IMG/VR virus record: IMGVR_UViG_3300043436_003510
Location: 1 to 64,000 of that record
DNA length: 64,000 bases
DNA from: a virus
Reading direction: 5' to 3' (one strand)
Below the pieces are notes generated by a model, which ran no database searches, was not told where the DNA came from, and saw only the letters and a list, made by a program, of their open reading frames with translations. Numbering within the stretch: the stretch's first letter is position 1; each line of letters starts with the position of its first letter. A program made the position numbers and the translations under genes. Shown in pieces: positions 19,427-28,667 of the stretch.

Positions 19427-22400
19427 TTAACTACCTGCCCTGCCTGTCCTGGCTCTTTGTCTAGCAACTTCCGCTTGAACCATCTGGGCAATTCTTTTAG
19501 CGGTTTTATCGTCAGTGATAAAACCAGCAACATTAACAGTTACTCCACCAACATTGACTGGGTTGCTGTTTGGTGCAGCGACGCCACCTTCCCCGCCGTG
19601 CATATTTCCAGCGCGAGAGTGTGAATATGCTTCCCGCAGCCTTGCCTTCTCAAGCATTGACTCCATCATTACAGTATCGCCACTCATAGCCATCATAAGT
19701 TCGTCCCCATCTAAACGGCCAGCAGTTCCGTATTGGAGAAGTTTATTGATTCTGTCCGATTCTTCCGCTCCGCCTGCCTGCAAACGACGATTAATTTCCA
19801 CTGTTGCAAGCGCTGAATCCTGGCCAGTCAAAGCAGCAAGAGCCCGACCCTGAACTTCTGTCTGTCCACTAGCAATTAACTGGTCAGCAAAAACCTGAGG
19901 GTCAAACAAATTCAACTTGTCAGCCTGCTCCATAAGTTTGTCAGCAACCTTATTCATTGAGCCACCAGGGCCACTAACTTTTTCAATAGTTTTCTGGAAA
20001 TGAATTGTTCCTTTTGTTACATCACCTTGAGAGAGATTCATTGAATACTCAAAAGCATCCTGAAGGAAGGAAATTATTGATTGTTCAGATGTATCCCCTT
20101 CCATAACCCTTTGTTGGGCAGCATTAACTTTTTCTTGCATTGCAATAGTTTGAAGAGGAAGTTGAAACATTGCAAGACGAGCAGTAAGAAGTTTTTGGTT
20201 AAACTCGCTCATAACTGAAGACCATGTTGCCGCAACATCATGCCCGCCATCGCGCATAATCTGGAAAATATCAATAATTCCATTTTTTACAAGGTCAGCA
20301 CTTTTCCCTTGCTTTTCAAGTTCAGACATCAACTGGTCTGGGTCACCAAAAATTGATTCAAACGCGGAAAAGTTAGATGAAGCATTTTCCGCTTGCTTCA
20401 TTGCTGCTTTAATTTCTGCTTCTCTTCTTTTAACCTCTTTTGAACCGTATTTATTTGAACCTGAAAGTTCAAGCAGTTCTTTATTCATTTTTGCGGCAGC
20501 ATCAGCAATACCCTGAGTGTCCCCATCTTTGATGGCAGAATCTAACTCTGTACCAAAGTTTTTAAGAATGTCCTCAGCCGCTTTTCGTGCTGCTTTCTTT
20601 TCTTTACCAGCACTAACCCATCCACTGATACCACCAAAAACTGCTCCGACCACTGCACCAATCGCTGCACCAGGAGCCGCGCCGACTCCACCAAAAAGTG
20701 AACCGATACCAGCACCAACAAGGGCCCCCGTACCTGCGCCTGCGGCTGCTCCAGTAAGCGCACCGCCAGTTTTGCTCATTACACTGTCGTCGTTAAACAA
20801 CTTGTCGCTTACAAATCCTCCAGCCTTTGAACCGCCGTATGCTGAACCGCCAACGATTGCCAAACCTCCAAGCGCGGTCGCTGCGGTAGCAGCACCACCT
20901 CCTGCAGCACCACCTGTTGCGCCAAATTTTGCTGCCAACTTTCCACCCATTGAAACAGCACCGCGACCAAGAGACATAATCCCCCTACCGCCCGCCTTCG
21001 CACCGCCTTTAGCAGTCCTTCCGAGGAACTTCCCAAACTTGCCCTTTTTACCTCCTCCGCCCATATCCATAGCATCGTCAGCAGCACGAGAAAAAAATCC
21101 TTTTCCAGCGGCTCTAGCCTTACTAGACACAAGCATTGCAGCAGCAAAAGCAAGAACAGCAGCAGTCAAACTCTGAACAACATCCCTAAAAGAAACAACA
21201 CCAAAAGTTATTTTATCAACTACGGTCAAAATGGGGTTCAAGATTGCGTCAAGACCTTTAGCAAGCCACATAATTATTCCAACAATTTTATTTAAAGGCA
21301 CAAGTAACTTTGCTAGAAAACTAAAAATGTCTCCCATCAAAGTGAGCAACTTTGAGAGACCAGGCAACAAAGTGCCAATAATGCTGGTTACAGCATTACC
21401 AAACTCTCCGAAGCCAGTAAGAAGGTCTCCAAAGCCGCGAACAAAATCCTTTAACTTTTGCTCATTTTCAATTATGGCATCGCTGAATTTTTGGATTTTT
21501 CCATCAATGCTTCCGCCGAAAACACTAAGCAGTTCCTTGGCTATACGGCCCAAAGCATATGAAGCAGGGAGAAGAGGGCGAAGATAATCCTGAATCTTTT
21601 CAAAGAAAGACATCATGCTGCGCCAGCCGTTAACAATCGTGTTTAGCGAATCACCAGCCTTACCGATATCCCTATTGACAATCTTGCCAATCCAGAGAGC
21701 AATCTTTTCAAAGCCGTTAACAAGACCATCTAAAGCACTTCCCTTACCAATGGCTTCAACATTTCCACGGATAGTTAAAATCAAACCCTTGAGAATATTT
21801 ACCACTCGTGGAATCTGTTTAGTCAGGGGACCGAGAAGTGGTTCACCTACCTCAACAAGGATGTTTTTAATAGAGGCAAAACCTTGCTTGAATTGACCAA
21901 TAACCGTACTGTTGACGGCGTTTAATTGACCCGAGTATTTTGCGAATGTTTCACCAAGTTCGCCTTCAAGAGCCGCTTTAGTAAACTTCTCATATGTGTT
22001 TAAACCTAATTTGTTTGCTTCATTAAGGATTTTTTTAAACCCTGGGCCCAGTTCTTTGCCAGCCTCTTTTACGGCTTCGGTCATTCTTTTGTCTTTTTGG
22101 AACTGAGCAAGGAATTTCGCCATTGCTTGCGAACCCTTCTCCATGTCCCCACCCATACCAGCGGTGTAGTTGCTCAACTGTCTAAAAACTGCTGTTGTTT
22201 CTCCAGTTATTTGCTGCTGGTCATTGAGGGTTTTGAACGCAGCGGTAAGACCTTTTGTTCCGATAACAGCCATTGCTTGGTCATCAATAAACATCTTCAT
22301 ACTGGCGGAAGCGGCACGCATCGGGTCGTCCGTGTTGATTGTTCCTTCACTAAATGATGGAGCGAACTGGACTGCTTGAAACTGTCTCATTGCTGCCAGC

Positions 22401-22819
22401 GCGGCAGAACCTGCTGCGACGATTGCCGCAAAACCGTATGCGACACCGCTTAGCGACATTTCATATGCTTTTGCTAGTATTTGGCCTGATTTAAAAAGAA
22501 TTCCAGCAGAAGCAATCACCAAAAGAGCAGCAGCGGCTTCAACCGCAAGGTACATGAACCCGAATTTTGCCAATTTGGCAAGAAATCCTGTTAGAGACTT
22601 GGAGGCTTTGCCTGCTTTGTTGAATGCATTGCCATTTTTACCGCTACCTCTGCCCGTTTTATCTTGAGCATCGCTTAGGTCTTTTAGAGACTTGGTGTGC
22701 TTATCAATCGTGCCCGTGCAGTCATCAACTTCTTTGCAAAGGGAGCGCAGTTTTGCCCGTACACGGTCTATGGCAGATGTGTCTGCATCAATATCAATTT
22801 TAATATTGACATCAGCCAT
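19427..22819 (-). CDS. Tail tape measure protein
   Basis: 1130 aa, the largest tail protein, located directly after the chaperone pair. An N-terminal coiled segment (SAIDRVRAKLRSLCKEVDDC) is followed by hydrophobic stretches (YLAVEAAAALLVIASAGILF, AYGFAAIVAAGSAALAAM), a large helical middle, and a Gly/Ala-rich block around residues 640-760 that resembles a glycine-zipper membrane region (GAAAGAGTGALVGAGIGSLF). With the usual 1.5 angstrom per residue this would specify a tail of roughly 170 nm, an estimate only. It may also insert in the host membrane during ejection. Confidence 0.92.
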   Translation of the reverse strand: MADVNIKIDIDADTSAIDRVRAKLRSLCKEVDDCTGTIDKHTKSLKDLSDAQDKTGRGSGKNGNAFNKAGKASKSLTGFLAKLAKFGFMYLAVEAAAALLVIASAGILFKSGQILAKAYEMSLSGVAYGFAAIVAAGSAALAAMRQFQAVQFAPSFSEGTINTDDPMRAASASMKMFIDDQAMAVIGTKGLTAAFKTLNDQQQITGETTAVFRQLSNYTAGMGGDMEKGSQAMAKFLAQFQKDKRMTEAVKEAGKELGPGFKKILNEANKLGLNTYEKFTKAALEGELGETFAKYSGQLNAVNSTVIGQFKQGFASIKNILVEVGEPLLGPLTKQIPRVVNILKGLILTIRGNVEAIGKGSALDGLVNGFEKIALWIGKIVNRDIGKAGDSLNTIVNGWRSMMSFFEKIQDYLRPLLPASYALGRIAKELLSVFGGSIDGKIQKFSDAIIENEQKLKDFVRGFGDLLTGFGEFGNAVTSIIGTLLPGLSKLLTLMGDIFSFLAKLLVPLNKIVGIIMWLAKGLDAILNPILTVVDKITFGVVSFRDVVQSLTAAVLAFAAAMLVSSKARAAGKGFFSRAADDAMDMGGGGKKGKFGKFLGRTAKGGAKAGGRGIMSLGRGAVSMGGKLAAKFGATGGAAGGGAATAATALGGLAIVGGSAYGGSKAGGFVSDKLFNDDSVMSKTGGALTGAAAGAGTGALVGAGIGSLFGGVGAAPGAAIGAVVGAVFGGISGWVSAGKEKKAARKAAEDILKNFGTELDSAIKDGDTQGIADAAAKMNKELLELSGSNKYGSKEVKRREAEIKAAMKQAENASSNFSAFESIFGDPDQLMSELEKQGKSADLVKNGIIDIFQIMRDGGHDVAATWSSVMSEFNQKLLTARLAMFQLPLQTIAMQEKVNAAQQRVMEGDTSEQSIISFLQDAFEYSMNLSQGDVTKGTIHFQKTIEKVSGPGGSMNKVADKLMEQADKLNLFDPQVFADQLIASGQTEVQGRALAALTGQDSALATVEINRRLQAGGAEESDRINKLLQYGTAGRLDGDELMMAMSGDTVMMESMLEKARLREAYSHSRAGNMHGGEGGVAAPNSNPVNVGGVTVNVAGFITDDKTAKRIAQMVQAEVARQRARTGRAGS

Positions 22820-22857
22820 CTGCTACCTCAGTGCCAAGAAATGAAACCCTTTACTTT

Positions 22858-23049
22858 TTAAGTTTTTTGCTGCTCCGAATGGTCCTGCTCAATAACTTTA
22901 GCACATGCCATCCTAATGAGCCATTCCTCTTCGGAACTGTTTAAGATTTGAATAGGGTCAGTACCAAACAACTCGCCCAAGCGAGCAGCAGTAATTACCC
23001 GCGGGTCATCTACTAGTCCGTAGTAGATTTCATCATAGGGTCCACAGCA
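22858..23049 (-). CDS. Tail assembly chaperone, frameshift extension (T part)
   Basis: This open frame is -1 relative to the 176-aa chaperone and has no usable start codon before its 20th codon. It reads YDEIYYGLVDDPRVITAARL, then GELFGTDPIQILNSSEEEW, ending EQDHSEQQKT, the length and style of the C-terminal part of G-T chaperones. The overlap with the first frame is 23016-23049; the slip must fall there. No perfect X-XXY-YYZ site is present; ggaccctatgatgaaatc is the region. The extended product would recruit the tape measure. Confidence 0.65.
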   Translation of the reverse strand, partial: CCGPYDEIYYGLVDDPRVITAARLGELFGTDPIQILNSSEEEWLIRMACAKVIEQDHSEQQKT

Positions 23050-23543
23050 TCAACGGTGTCACCGTACCCTGCGGCCTCCATAATCGCTACAGCAGCAGCC
23101 TCAATGTGTGGTTCAATCCCAAAGAAAGCCTTAACGCAATCAGGATACGGGCGAGTCGTTTCAGTCATCTTTAAGATTTCTGGAGATGCGAATGTAAGGT
23201 CATGGCCAGATTCGCCTTGGGCGACTTCGCCATTAATCAATATTGCTGTCGTGGTGTGCGCAACAACTGCGCATGCAAACTTTACTGTGTCCATGCCGTT
23301 CTTTGTGTCTTCACCAGCATTCTTACGCCAAGCACGGATTTGGTTTTGCGTAATATTTGGCGCAATTTGAAGTGCAACACCTGGTCGCTCAGGAATGTTA
23401 ATTTCCACTACTGGGCGTTGAATCTTTTTCTGAATTGCGCTCTTGAGTTTCTCAAGAACATTTTCAGAATCAAAAGATGTAGACAACAGTGAAGGGGTGT
23501 CAACATTTGTAACAACGGTGTATTCGTTTGAAGTATCGCTCAT
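23013..23543 (-). CDS. Tail assembly chaperone (G part)
   Basis: 176 aa between tube and tape measure genes, the fixed position of tail chaperones. Acidic, soluble; the middle holds GEDTKNGMDTVKFACAVVAH and the end VAIMEAAGYGDTVDAVDPMM. A -1 shift near its end would add about 60 residues encoded at 22858-23049. It should be made in moderate amounts and is not part of the virion in known systems. Confidence 0.8.
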   Translation of the reverse strand: MSDTSNEYTVVTNVDTPSLLSTSFDSENVLEKLKSAIQKKIQRPVVEINIPERPGVALQIAPNITQNQIRAWRKNAGEDTKNGMDTVKFACAVVAHTTTAILINGEVAQGESGHDLTFASPEILKMTETTRPYPDCVKAFFGIEPHIEAAAVAIMEAAGYGDTVDAVDPMMKSTTD

Positions 23544-23560
23544 GCTCTGAAAACTATCAC

Positions 23561-23599
23561 AACAAAACCCGAATACGAGTAACTATCAAATGTTTTGTT
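23561..23599 (-). promoter_or_regulatory. Inverted repeat between tube and chaperone genes
   Basis: Perfect 8-base arms aacaaaac (23561-23568) and gttttgtt (23592-23599), with a second interleaved pair (ttcgg/ccgaa in the transcript) that together could form a pseudoknot, plus a direct repeat aactatca at 23552 and 23581. It lies in the 64-base gap between an abundant structural gene and a low-level chaperone, so mRNA processing or attenuation is possible. Confidence 0.4.
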
Positions 23600-23607
23600 T
23601 CGGCTAC

Positions 23608-24081
23608 TTAGGCGTCAGTAGGTACAGCAACCGAAGAGATGCTGAATGTCATTGCGTATGTTGCTGGCGCGCCAGAGGAAGAATCTCCATCTGACTCGGT
23701 CAAACCAACAAGAAGGGCCTTGCTATAAAAACGACCCGAGCCAGGCTCTGCGAGGTCGCAGTTATAAGTAGCGACAGTGATGTCGTAATACACGCGACCA
23801 ACATATTGACGAAGCAGTGCGATATCAGCAGCAAAATCAGAACTGTCAGTGTCAACGAAGTCAGTAAGGGTGATGTCACCGATTTCTGCTGGGGCACAAA
23901 GGGTCTCTGGGAACAACTGGCCACCACGGTAAACCTTTTCTACCGCTGCAGTAATTTCACCACCAGAAACCTGTGCAAAAGCATCAGCAAAACCACTGGT
24001 GGATAAACCGATTTTTTCCTGCCCATCTGTTATAGAGATGCTTGCGAGAACCTGACGCTGTGATGCGAATTTCTTAGCCAT
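23608..24081 (-). CDS. Tail tube protein
   Basis: 157 aa. It follows the sheath gene and precedes the chaperone, with the tube-type beta barrel pattern: ITDGQEKIGLSTSGFADAFA, EKVYRGGQLFPETLCAPAEI, VYYDITVATYNCDLAEPGSG and ATYAMTFSISSVAVPTDA at the C-terminus. Polymerises as the inner tube of the contractile tail. Confidence 0.88.
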   Translation of the reverse strand: MAKKFASQRQVLASISITDGQEKIGLSTSGFADAFAQVSGGEITAAVEKVYRGGQLFPETLCAPAEIGDITLTDFVDTDSSDFAADIALLRQYVGRVYYDITVATYNCDLAEPGSGRFYSKALLVGLTESDGDSSSGAPATYAMTFSISSVAVPTDA

Positions 24082-24093
24082 TAATGTCCTCCG

Positions 24094-25596
24094 TTAGACG
24101 AGCGTTGCTGTGAGATTTGACTTGATGAGGTTAACCTCAATCTTGTCACCGATACTTGAAACGCGAACACCGAGTTGTGCTTTAACTAAACCAGACTCAA
24201 GTTGAGACAATGGGTTAATCGTGTCATCAATCTTAATCGTGTATCCGAAGTCAAGTTGTTTACCGTTGGCATCAAAGCCTTCAAAAAGGCCGCCAGCAGA
24301 GCGAATTGGCTCCATAACACCCTTGATGGCGCTAGAGATGCTCAAGTAAATTGTGCGGCGACCGTTAATCGTGGAGAACACGAGCGGTTCAAGCGCTACC
24401 TGACAGCGGTCAACGATATAGTTGATTGTATCGCGATGAGTGATAAACCGCCACTGTGCCGTATTTGTTGAGCGTGAACGAGCACCATAAATGCGCACAG
24501 TGTTATTAATGATGCGAATTGCATTTACACGAGCATTGTCAAGATTCTGTGCATCCGTTCTGCCCACGGCGCTTGCAAGTCCAGTGACGAATGAGCCTTC
24601 GCTTGAAATACCAGCGAACGGCTGCCATGTGCCGACTCGGTTGTGAGCCAGTGAGCGCTTTGCTGCAACATAACCATCAGGCGGAATCGTAAGGGTCGTT
24701 CCGCTACCAGAAGGAACCTTTACCCACGGGTGATACATAGCGAGATACTCATGGTCTGAGTTGTCGCTTGCGCCATATGTATCCGCAGTAGCAATAACCG
24801 CACCAGTAGTTGCGCCAGAATGGAAAGACAAGATTCCAATTCTGTTATTTGCAACACAATGGTCTTTAATTGCATTCCAAAGAGTGCTGTCATCGGACCC
24901 GTCTGCAAGACCAGGAATTGATACCGCGCCAGGGCCAAAGTCTTCTATAAACAAGTCCAGAGCGTCAAGGAAGTCAGACTCCGTCTTCATTCCGTCATCA
25001 CCAGAGATGAAAGCGGCGACAGCAAGGTCTGCAAGAAGGGCTGTTGGTGATGCGCCATCAGTCAATGCTGCTGTGCAGTACTTGCCGAAGGTGGAACTGT
25101 TGTTAATTGCCTCAATAGCGCTAGTCAGGCTTGTGTGGCCAGTGGTCTGAGCAACAAGATTGACAACTGGGTCTGTTCCGCCGTAGTAAAGGGTGATATC
25201 AAAGTTTTCATCGTCATTATTAACAACCGACACATGAAGACTGTCACCCCATTCGCCTCTACCGACGGCAGTGAGTGTAACGCCCGCAGCACTTGCTGGA
25301 TTGGCTACAAGAACTTTAGAGGCTGCAACACCATCGTGTTCAGTAGAAGCAGAAACACGGGCAACAACAGCGCGAGCACCACCCTCTTCAAAGAAGGTGC
25401 GCATTTGTTGGTATGTGTACTTGTTTGCTTCGTAGCCACCAAAGTATGAAACATACTCTTCAAGGCTTGAAATTGCAACAGCAACACTGTCTGTTCCGCG
25501 CTCTGTCTCACCAACAATGAAGAAGGTGGATGCTGGTGCAATGCCAGCGTTTACTGGTCCAGTGCGGACTGCAGTTGAAATACTTACTCCTGGCAT
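24094..25596 (-). CDS. Tail sheath protein
   Basis: 500 aa. Starts PGVSISTAVRTGPVNAGIAP with FFIVGETERGTDSVAVAISS and GGYEANKYTYQQMRTFFEEG, the canonical sheath N-terminus; GARAVVARVSA follows. The C-terminal domain (RTDAQNLDNARVNAIRIINN, VYGARSRST-type, HRDTINYIVDRCQVALEPLV) gives the conserved core that contracts. Normal length for the family. Confidence 0.95.
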   Translation of the reverse strand: MPGVSISTAVRTGPVNAGIAPASTFFIVGETERGTDSVAVAISSLEEYVSYFGGYEANKYTYQQMRTFFEEGGARAVVARVSASTEHDGVAASKVLVANPASAAGVTLTAVGRGEWGDSLHVSVVNNDDENFDITLYYGGTDPVVNLVAQTTGHTSLTSAIEAINNSSTFGKYCTAALTDGASPTALLADLAVAAFISGDDGMKTESDFLDALDLFIEDFGPGAVSIPGLADGSDDSTLWNAIKDHCVANNRIGILSFHSGATTGAVIATADTYGASDNSDHEYLAMYHPWVKVPSGSGTTLTIPPDGYVAAKRSLAHNRVGTWQPFAGISSEGSFVTGLASAVGRTDAQNLDNARVNAIRIINNTVRIYGARSRSTNTAQWRFITHRDTINYIVDRCQVALEPLVFSTINGRRTIYLSISSAIKGVMEPIRSAGGLFEGFDANGKQLDFGYTIKIDDTINPLSQLESGLVKAQLGVRVSSIGDKIEVNLIKSNLTATLV

Positions 25597-25658
25597 TCGC
25601 CATCCTCCGTTTTGGTGTTATTCAGTGGGAAACAACATCTACTGTGAGTATACCTAAA

Positions 25659-25964
25659 TCAATCAACTTCTTCGGGAAGTATTGAATCTTCGGCATCTTC
25701 AGTAGGGCTTACATCAACTACTGGCTCTTCTTGCAAAGTTTCAGTAGTTTCTTTTTTCTTTTTCTTAGGCTGCTCTTCAGTTTCTGCAACAACTTCAACA
25801 ACATCTTGAATAATGATAAGTTTTCCGCTCTCCAAAAGAGCATCCATGTGTCCGTCTCGCTCAATAACTAAAGTGTGTCCAGGGCTAAGAAGCAGGCGGC
25901 TATGACCAACCTTGAGCACATGTTGCGCTGCATTCCATACTGTTACTTTGTTTGACCGAGCCAT
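25659..25964 (-). CDS. Hypothetical protein with acidic tail (101 aa)
   Basis: The N-terminal half (VTVWNAAQHVLKVGHSRLLL, SPGHTLVIERDGHMDALLES) looks like a small beta domain; the C-terminal half is a Lys run followed by an acidic Glu/Val/Pro tail. Located between tail terminator and sheath. May be a head-tail joining accessory; unassigned. Confidence 0.65.
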   Translation of the reverse strand: MARSNKVTVWNAAQHVLKVGHSRLLLSPGHTLVIERDGHMDALLESGKLIIIQDVVEVVAETEEQPKKKKKETTETLQEEPVVDVSPTEDAEDSILPEEVD

Positions 25965-25974
25965 TTGCCAACCC

Positions 25975-26559
25975 TTACCTTAAATTTTGAACTTCTATAT
26001 CAACGCCAGACAAACTAGACAGCGGATTTCTATAGACAACTTCGTTCAGACTTAAATCATAGCCTAAATATGCCCCAGCCAAGACACGGTCTCCCTTTAT
26101 TAGCGTCAAATCTGAATATTCTTCTCTTAGCGTTGACTCGTTCATCTCTGGATTTGCGTCACCAGAAGTATCGCAAGATTGAAGATTTGGGTAGTCCAGA
26201 AGGGCGGAACGCAAAACAGTTGTAAGCCTGTCACGCATTATCGTCACTTCCTCAGAACCTTCTGTTTTAACCCAAACATATGTTCTCATTGAATAATTAA
26301 CTCTATAAATAGGATTTCCGCCGTCAATAAATCCAGCCCTATCAAAGGAGTTCGTGGAAATAACTACGGTTATAACAGTGGGCCAATGGTCAAGGGCGAT
26401 TGGTTCATAGGTCAAATACAGTTCAGGATTTGGAAGCGTGTAGTCGTCAACCCCCCATCCATTTCTGTATCTGGTAAGACGGTTGGGAATATCTCTTTGT
26501 AGATAATCAGTCACATATTTCTTTGCAAACTGTGGGCCTTGCATCAACATATCTGTCAT
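25975..26559 (-). CDS. Tail terminator-like protein (194 aa)
   Basis: GPQFAKKYVTDYLQRDIPNR at the N-terminus, PTVITVVISTNSFDR, YSMRTYVWVKTEGSEEVTIM and the C-terminal LSLNEVVYRNPLSSLSGVDI fit the alpha/beta tail terminator or completion class by size and position (between gp10-like and sheath genes). Overlaps its upstream neighbour by 4 bases. Confidence 0.68.
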   Translation of the reverse strand: MTDMLMQGPQFAKKYVTDYLQRDIPNRLTRYRNGWGVDDYTLPNPELYLTYEPIALDHWPTVITVVISTNSFDRAGFIDGGNPIYRVNYSMRTYVWVKTEGSEEVTIMRDRLTTVLRSALLDYPNLQSCDTSGDANPEMNESTLREEYSDLTLIKGDRVLAGAYLGYDLSLNEVVYRNPLSSLSGVDIEVQNLR

Positions 26560-27029
26560 GCTCGCCTCCTTCTTGCGCCATTGGCTGCGTCAACAATGTG
26601 CTGTTTTGCCTTTTCCGCAAGTTGTTTTGCGAATAATGGTGGCTCAAAGACTATTTGACGCTTTGCCATTCTGGTTGTTCCGTACTGGTGGAATTTGGCA
26701 TATTCAATAGATGTACCGAATTTTGCGCTAGTTCTACGAATATCATTTGCTGGACCACGAAGTGTTGACAAATCCCTGCGTAACGCACCATTCTGAACCA
26801 TTATGGGTGCCCCAGGGAAATTTCTAGACTTCCACGATGAGTACTTTGGTTTGAGTGGCGACCATCCACCAACGGGCAGACCAGATGCGGAGAAGTTTGC
26901 AGCATTTGCTTTTGCTAGTTCTGTTCTAGCCCATTGAAAAACAACACGAAAATCCTTTGCCGCTTCTTCCATGTTGTCAAGTCGCGCCATCGCCCTTCTG
27001 GTGTCGCACCTCATCATGATTTTCATCAT
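26556..27029 (-). CDS. Neck/tail completion protein, HK97 gp10/virion morphogenesis-like
   Basis: 157 aa: LPVGGWSPLKPKYSSWKSRN, IMVQNGALRRDLSTLRGPAN, FGTSIEYAKFHQYGTTRMAK, then RQIVFEPPLFAKQLAEKAKQ. The pattern of L-tG-L--sl and YA--hq-G is the hallmark of the gpS/gp10 family that joins head and tail. It starts at ATG 27029 right after the upstream stop. Confidence 0.82.
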   Translation of the reverse strand: MMKIMMRCDTRRAMARLDNMEEAAKDFRVVFQWARTELAKANAANFSASGLPVGGWSPLKPKYSSWKSRNFPGAPIMVQNGALRRDLSTLRGPANDIRRTSAKFGTSIEYAKFHQYGTTRMAKRQIVFEPPLFAKQLAEKAKQHIVDAANGARRRRA

Positions 27030-27656
27030 TTAGGAAATCCTGACCCTGCGCCAGCGTTTAACGGAAAGAAGTTCTTTTTCGGTAAAACCAGTTTCAAGCG
27101 GAGCAACATTTCGTGTTTCAAGGTCTTTGATACCCACAACATCATCATGCATATTTTGCATTTCTCTTGTCGCGGCTCGCAAAATCATCAACTTAAACAT
27201 TTTGATTGCCGAACCTTCAAGACCAGCAGTGTATGTGATTGTTACTTCGTCGTTTGCGTAAGCACGGTAAACATCAATGCCGTAGCGACGAATAGTAAAA
27301 TCCAGACCTTCCGTCAGGGTCGTGCCTACCGACTCTGTCTGTTGACGGACAACCACTGAATCAACACTGACGATTGGTGAATTTCTCGCATAAACCGTTG
27401 TCGGAGGCGTAAAATATGTAACAGTGTTAAATGTTGTGTCAAGACTTTCGTTATAAAAGAACGAAGATGTGGGTACGCCCACATAGTTTGAGTCCATGAC
27501 ATGTGTTTCGGTAAATTCAGTCGGCTCAATAGGACGACGAAGATAGCCTTCAAGTTCACTTTGTAGACCCTCAAGAACGAATTCCGCTGCCTCCTCCTGA
27601 CGGTTGGAGAAACGGATATCCATGTACTTGGTAAGGTCAGCGACAGAAACTAGCAT
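27030..27656 (-). CDS. Head-tail connector/adaptor protein
   Basis: 208 aa, mainly helical at both ends with a beta insertion. ADLTKYMDIRFSNRQEEAAE and VLEGLQSELEGYLRRPIEPT at the start and EVTITYTAGLEGSAIKMFKL near the end are typical of gp6/gp15-like connector proteins that bind under the portal. Followed immediately by the gp10-like gene. Confidence 0.75.
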   Translation of the reverse strand: MLVSVADLTKYMDIRFSNRQEEAAEFVLEGLQSELEGYLRRPIEPTEFTETHVMDSNYVGVPTSSFFYNESLDTTFNTVTYFTPPTTVYARNSPIVSVDSVVVRQQTESVGTTLTEGLDFTIRRYGIDVYRAYANDEVTITYTAGLEGSAIKMFKLMILRAATREMQNMHDDVVGIKDLETRNVAPLETGFTEKELLSVKRWRRVRIS

Positions 27657-27672
27657 CGCTAACTACCTCCAA

Positions 27673-28065
27673 TTATCGGCGGTTACGGCGATTCCTACGG
27701 TTTCGCTGACGGCTCTCAACATTACGCGCCGCAGTTCTCACTGCACGGCGGATTCTGCTGATAATTCCTCCACGACGCTGACCACCAGAAGGAGCGGCTG
27801 TTTGGCGACGAGCACGGCCTGCGCCTCCAGCAGCACCACCAGCAGGGCGACGAGCGCCTCCTGCTGCGCCTCCTCCGCGTTGTGCAGCACGGCGACCAGC
27901 AAGAAGTTCAGCCTGACGACGGCGATAGTAACGAGCGTTACCAGGAACATTTCTTCCGCCGACACGACGGGGACGACGAATGAACTCGCCACGACGAACG
28001 ACATTGCCGCTCGTGTCAACATCGGTTAAAAATTCAATGTCTTCTGTAAGAAGTGAGGTGGGCAT
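27673..28065 (-). CDS. Arg/Gly/Ala-rich basic protein (130 aa)
   Basis: After about 30 ordinary residues (LLTEDIEFLTDVDTSGNVVR) the protein is dominated by Arg, Gly and Ala (RRRQAELLAGRRAAQRGGG) and ends in repeated RRNRR. A good GGAGG site precedes ATG 28065. It could bind DNA or RNA in the head or neck; composition only. Confidence 0.65.
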   Translation of the reverse strand: MPTSLLTEDIEFLTDVDTSGNVVRRGEFIRRPRRVGGRNVPGNARYYRRRQAELLAGRRAAQRGGGAAGGARRPAGGAAGGAGRARRQTAAPSGGQRRGGIISRIRRAVRTAARNVESRQRNRRNRRNRR

Positions 28066-28121
28066 CTGTGGTCCTCCGCAATAGACTTACGAAACTTTAC
28101 CACATTGAGGCTATTCGCCTG

Positions 28122-28667
28122 TCATCTATCTGGATTCGGTGGTCTTTCAATGGCTGCAGAGTTAAGTTTTTCTGCAGATGGAGCCTCAACTGGCACCCAT
28201 GCACGAGAATACTGATGATTAGGTATTTTGCGTTGTTTGAGAAGACCGCCAGCAAGCATAAGGTCAACCTCGTCTGGAGACATGACTAGCATTTCTTCTA
28301 AATCTTCTGAAGAATACTTGTCAGAGAGAACGATTTGCTTTAGCAACTTTGAAAAAGGTTTAGCAAAAATGTCACCCCTCGCCCTGTTTAGTCTGACATG
28401 CATGACCATTGCATCAATTTCATCAACATCAAAAAACAGAACTGGAATCGTGTCCCCATGCTTGCGCTGAAAGGTTTTTTCTGCAGCAATAACCCAACGG
28501 TGCGTTCCGTCAATTATTGTCATATCTTCTGCTCTGACAATAATGGGCTGCAACCAACCACACTCGTTCATGGAAAGTCGTAGTAACTCCATGTCTGGTT
28601 TGAGGACATAATTGACCCTCCAGTCGGCGGGCTTAATAGAGTCAAAAGCCGTATATTCAATTTTCAT
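28122..28667 (-). CDS. ParB/sulfiredoxin-fold protein (IbrB-like)
   Basis: 181 aa with the ParB-like motif at residues 53-57 (IIDGTHRWVIA) preceded by LRLSMNECGWLQPIIVRAED, as in the ParB N-terminal domain that binds nucleotide. No HTH DNA-binding domain is obvious. ATGA overlap with the PAPS-reductase-like gene indicates a functional pair, as in IbrA/IbrB-type modules of enteric bacteria and phages. The biochemical role of such pairs is not settled. Confidence 0.8.
   Translation of the reverse strand: MKIEYTAFDSIKPADWRVNYVLKPDMELLRLSMNECGWLQPIIVRAEDMTIIDGTHRWVIAAEKTFQRKHGDTIPVLFFDVDEIDAMVMHVRLNRARGDIFAKPFSKLLKQIVLSDKYSSEDLEEMLVMSPDEVDLMLAGGLLKQRKIPNHQYSRAWVPVEAPSAEKLNSAAIERPPNPDR

Noticed and set aside
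20517-21176. 219-aa plus-strand frame inside the tape measure gene
   Set aside because: Pro/Ala-rich mirror of the Gly/Ala-rich tape measure codons; no ribosome site, wholly antisense.
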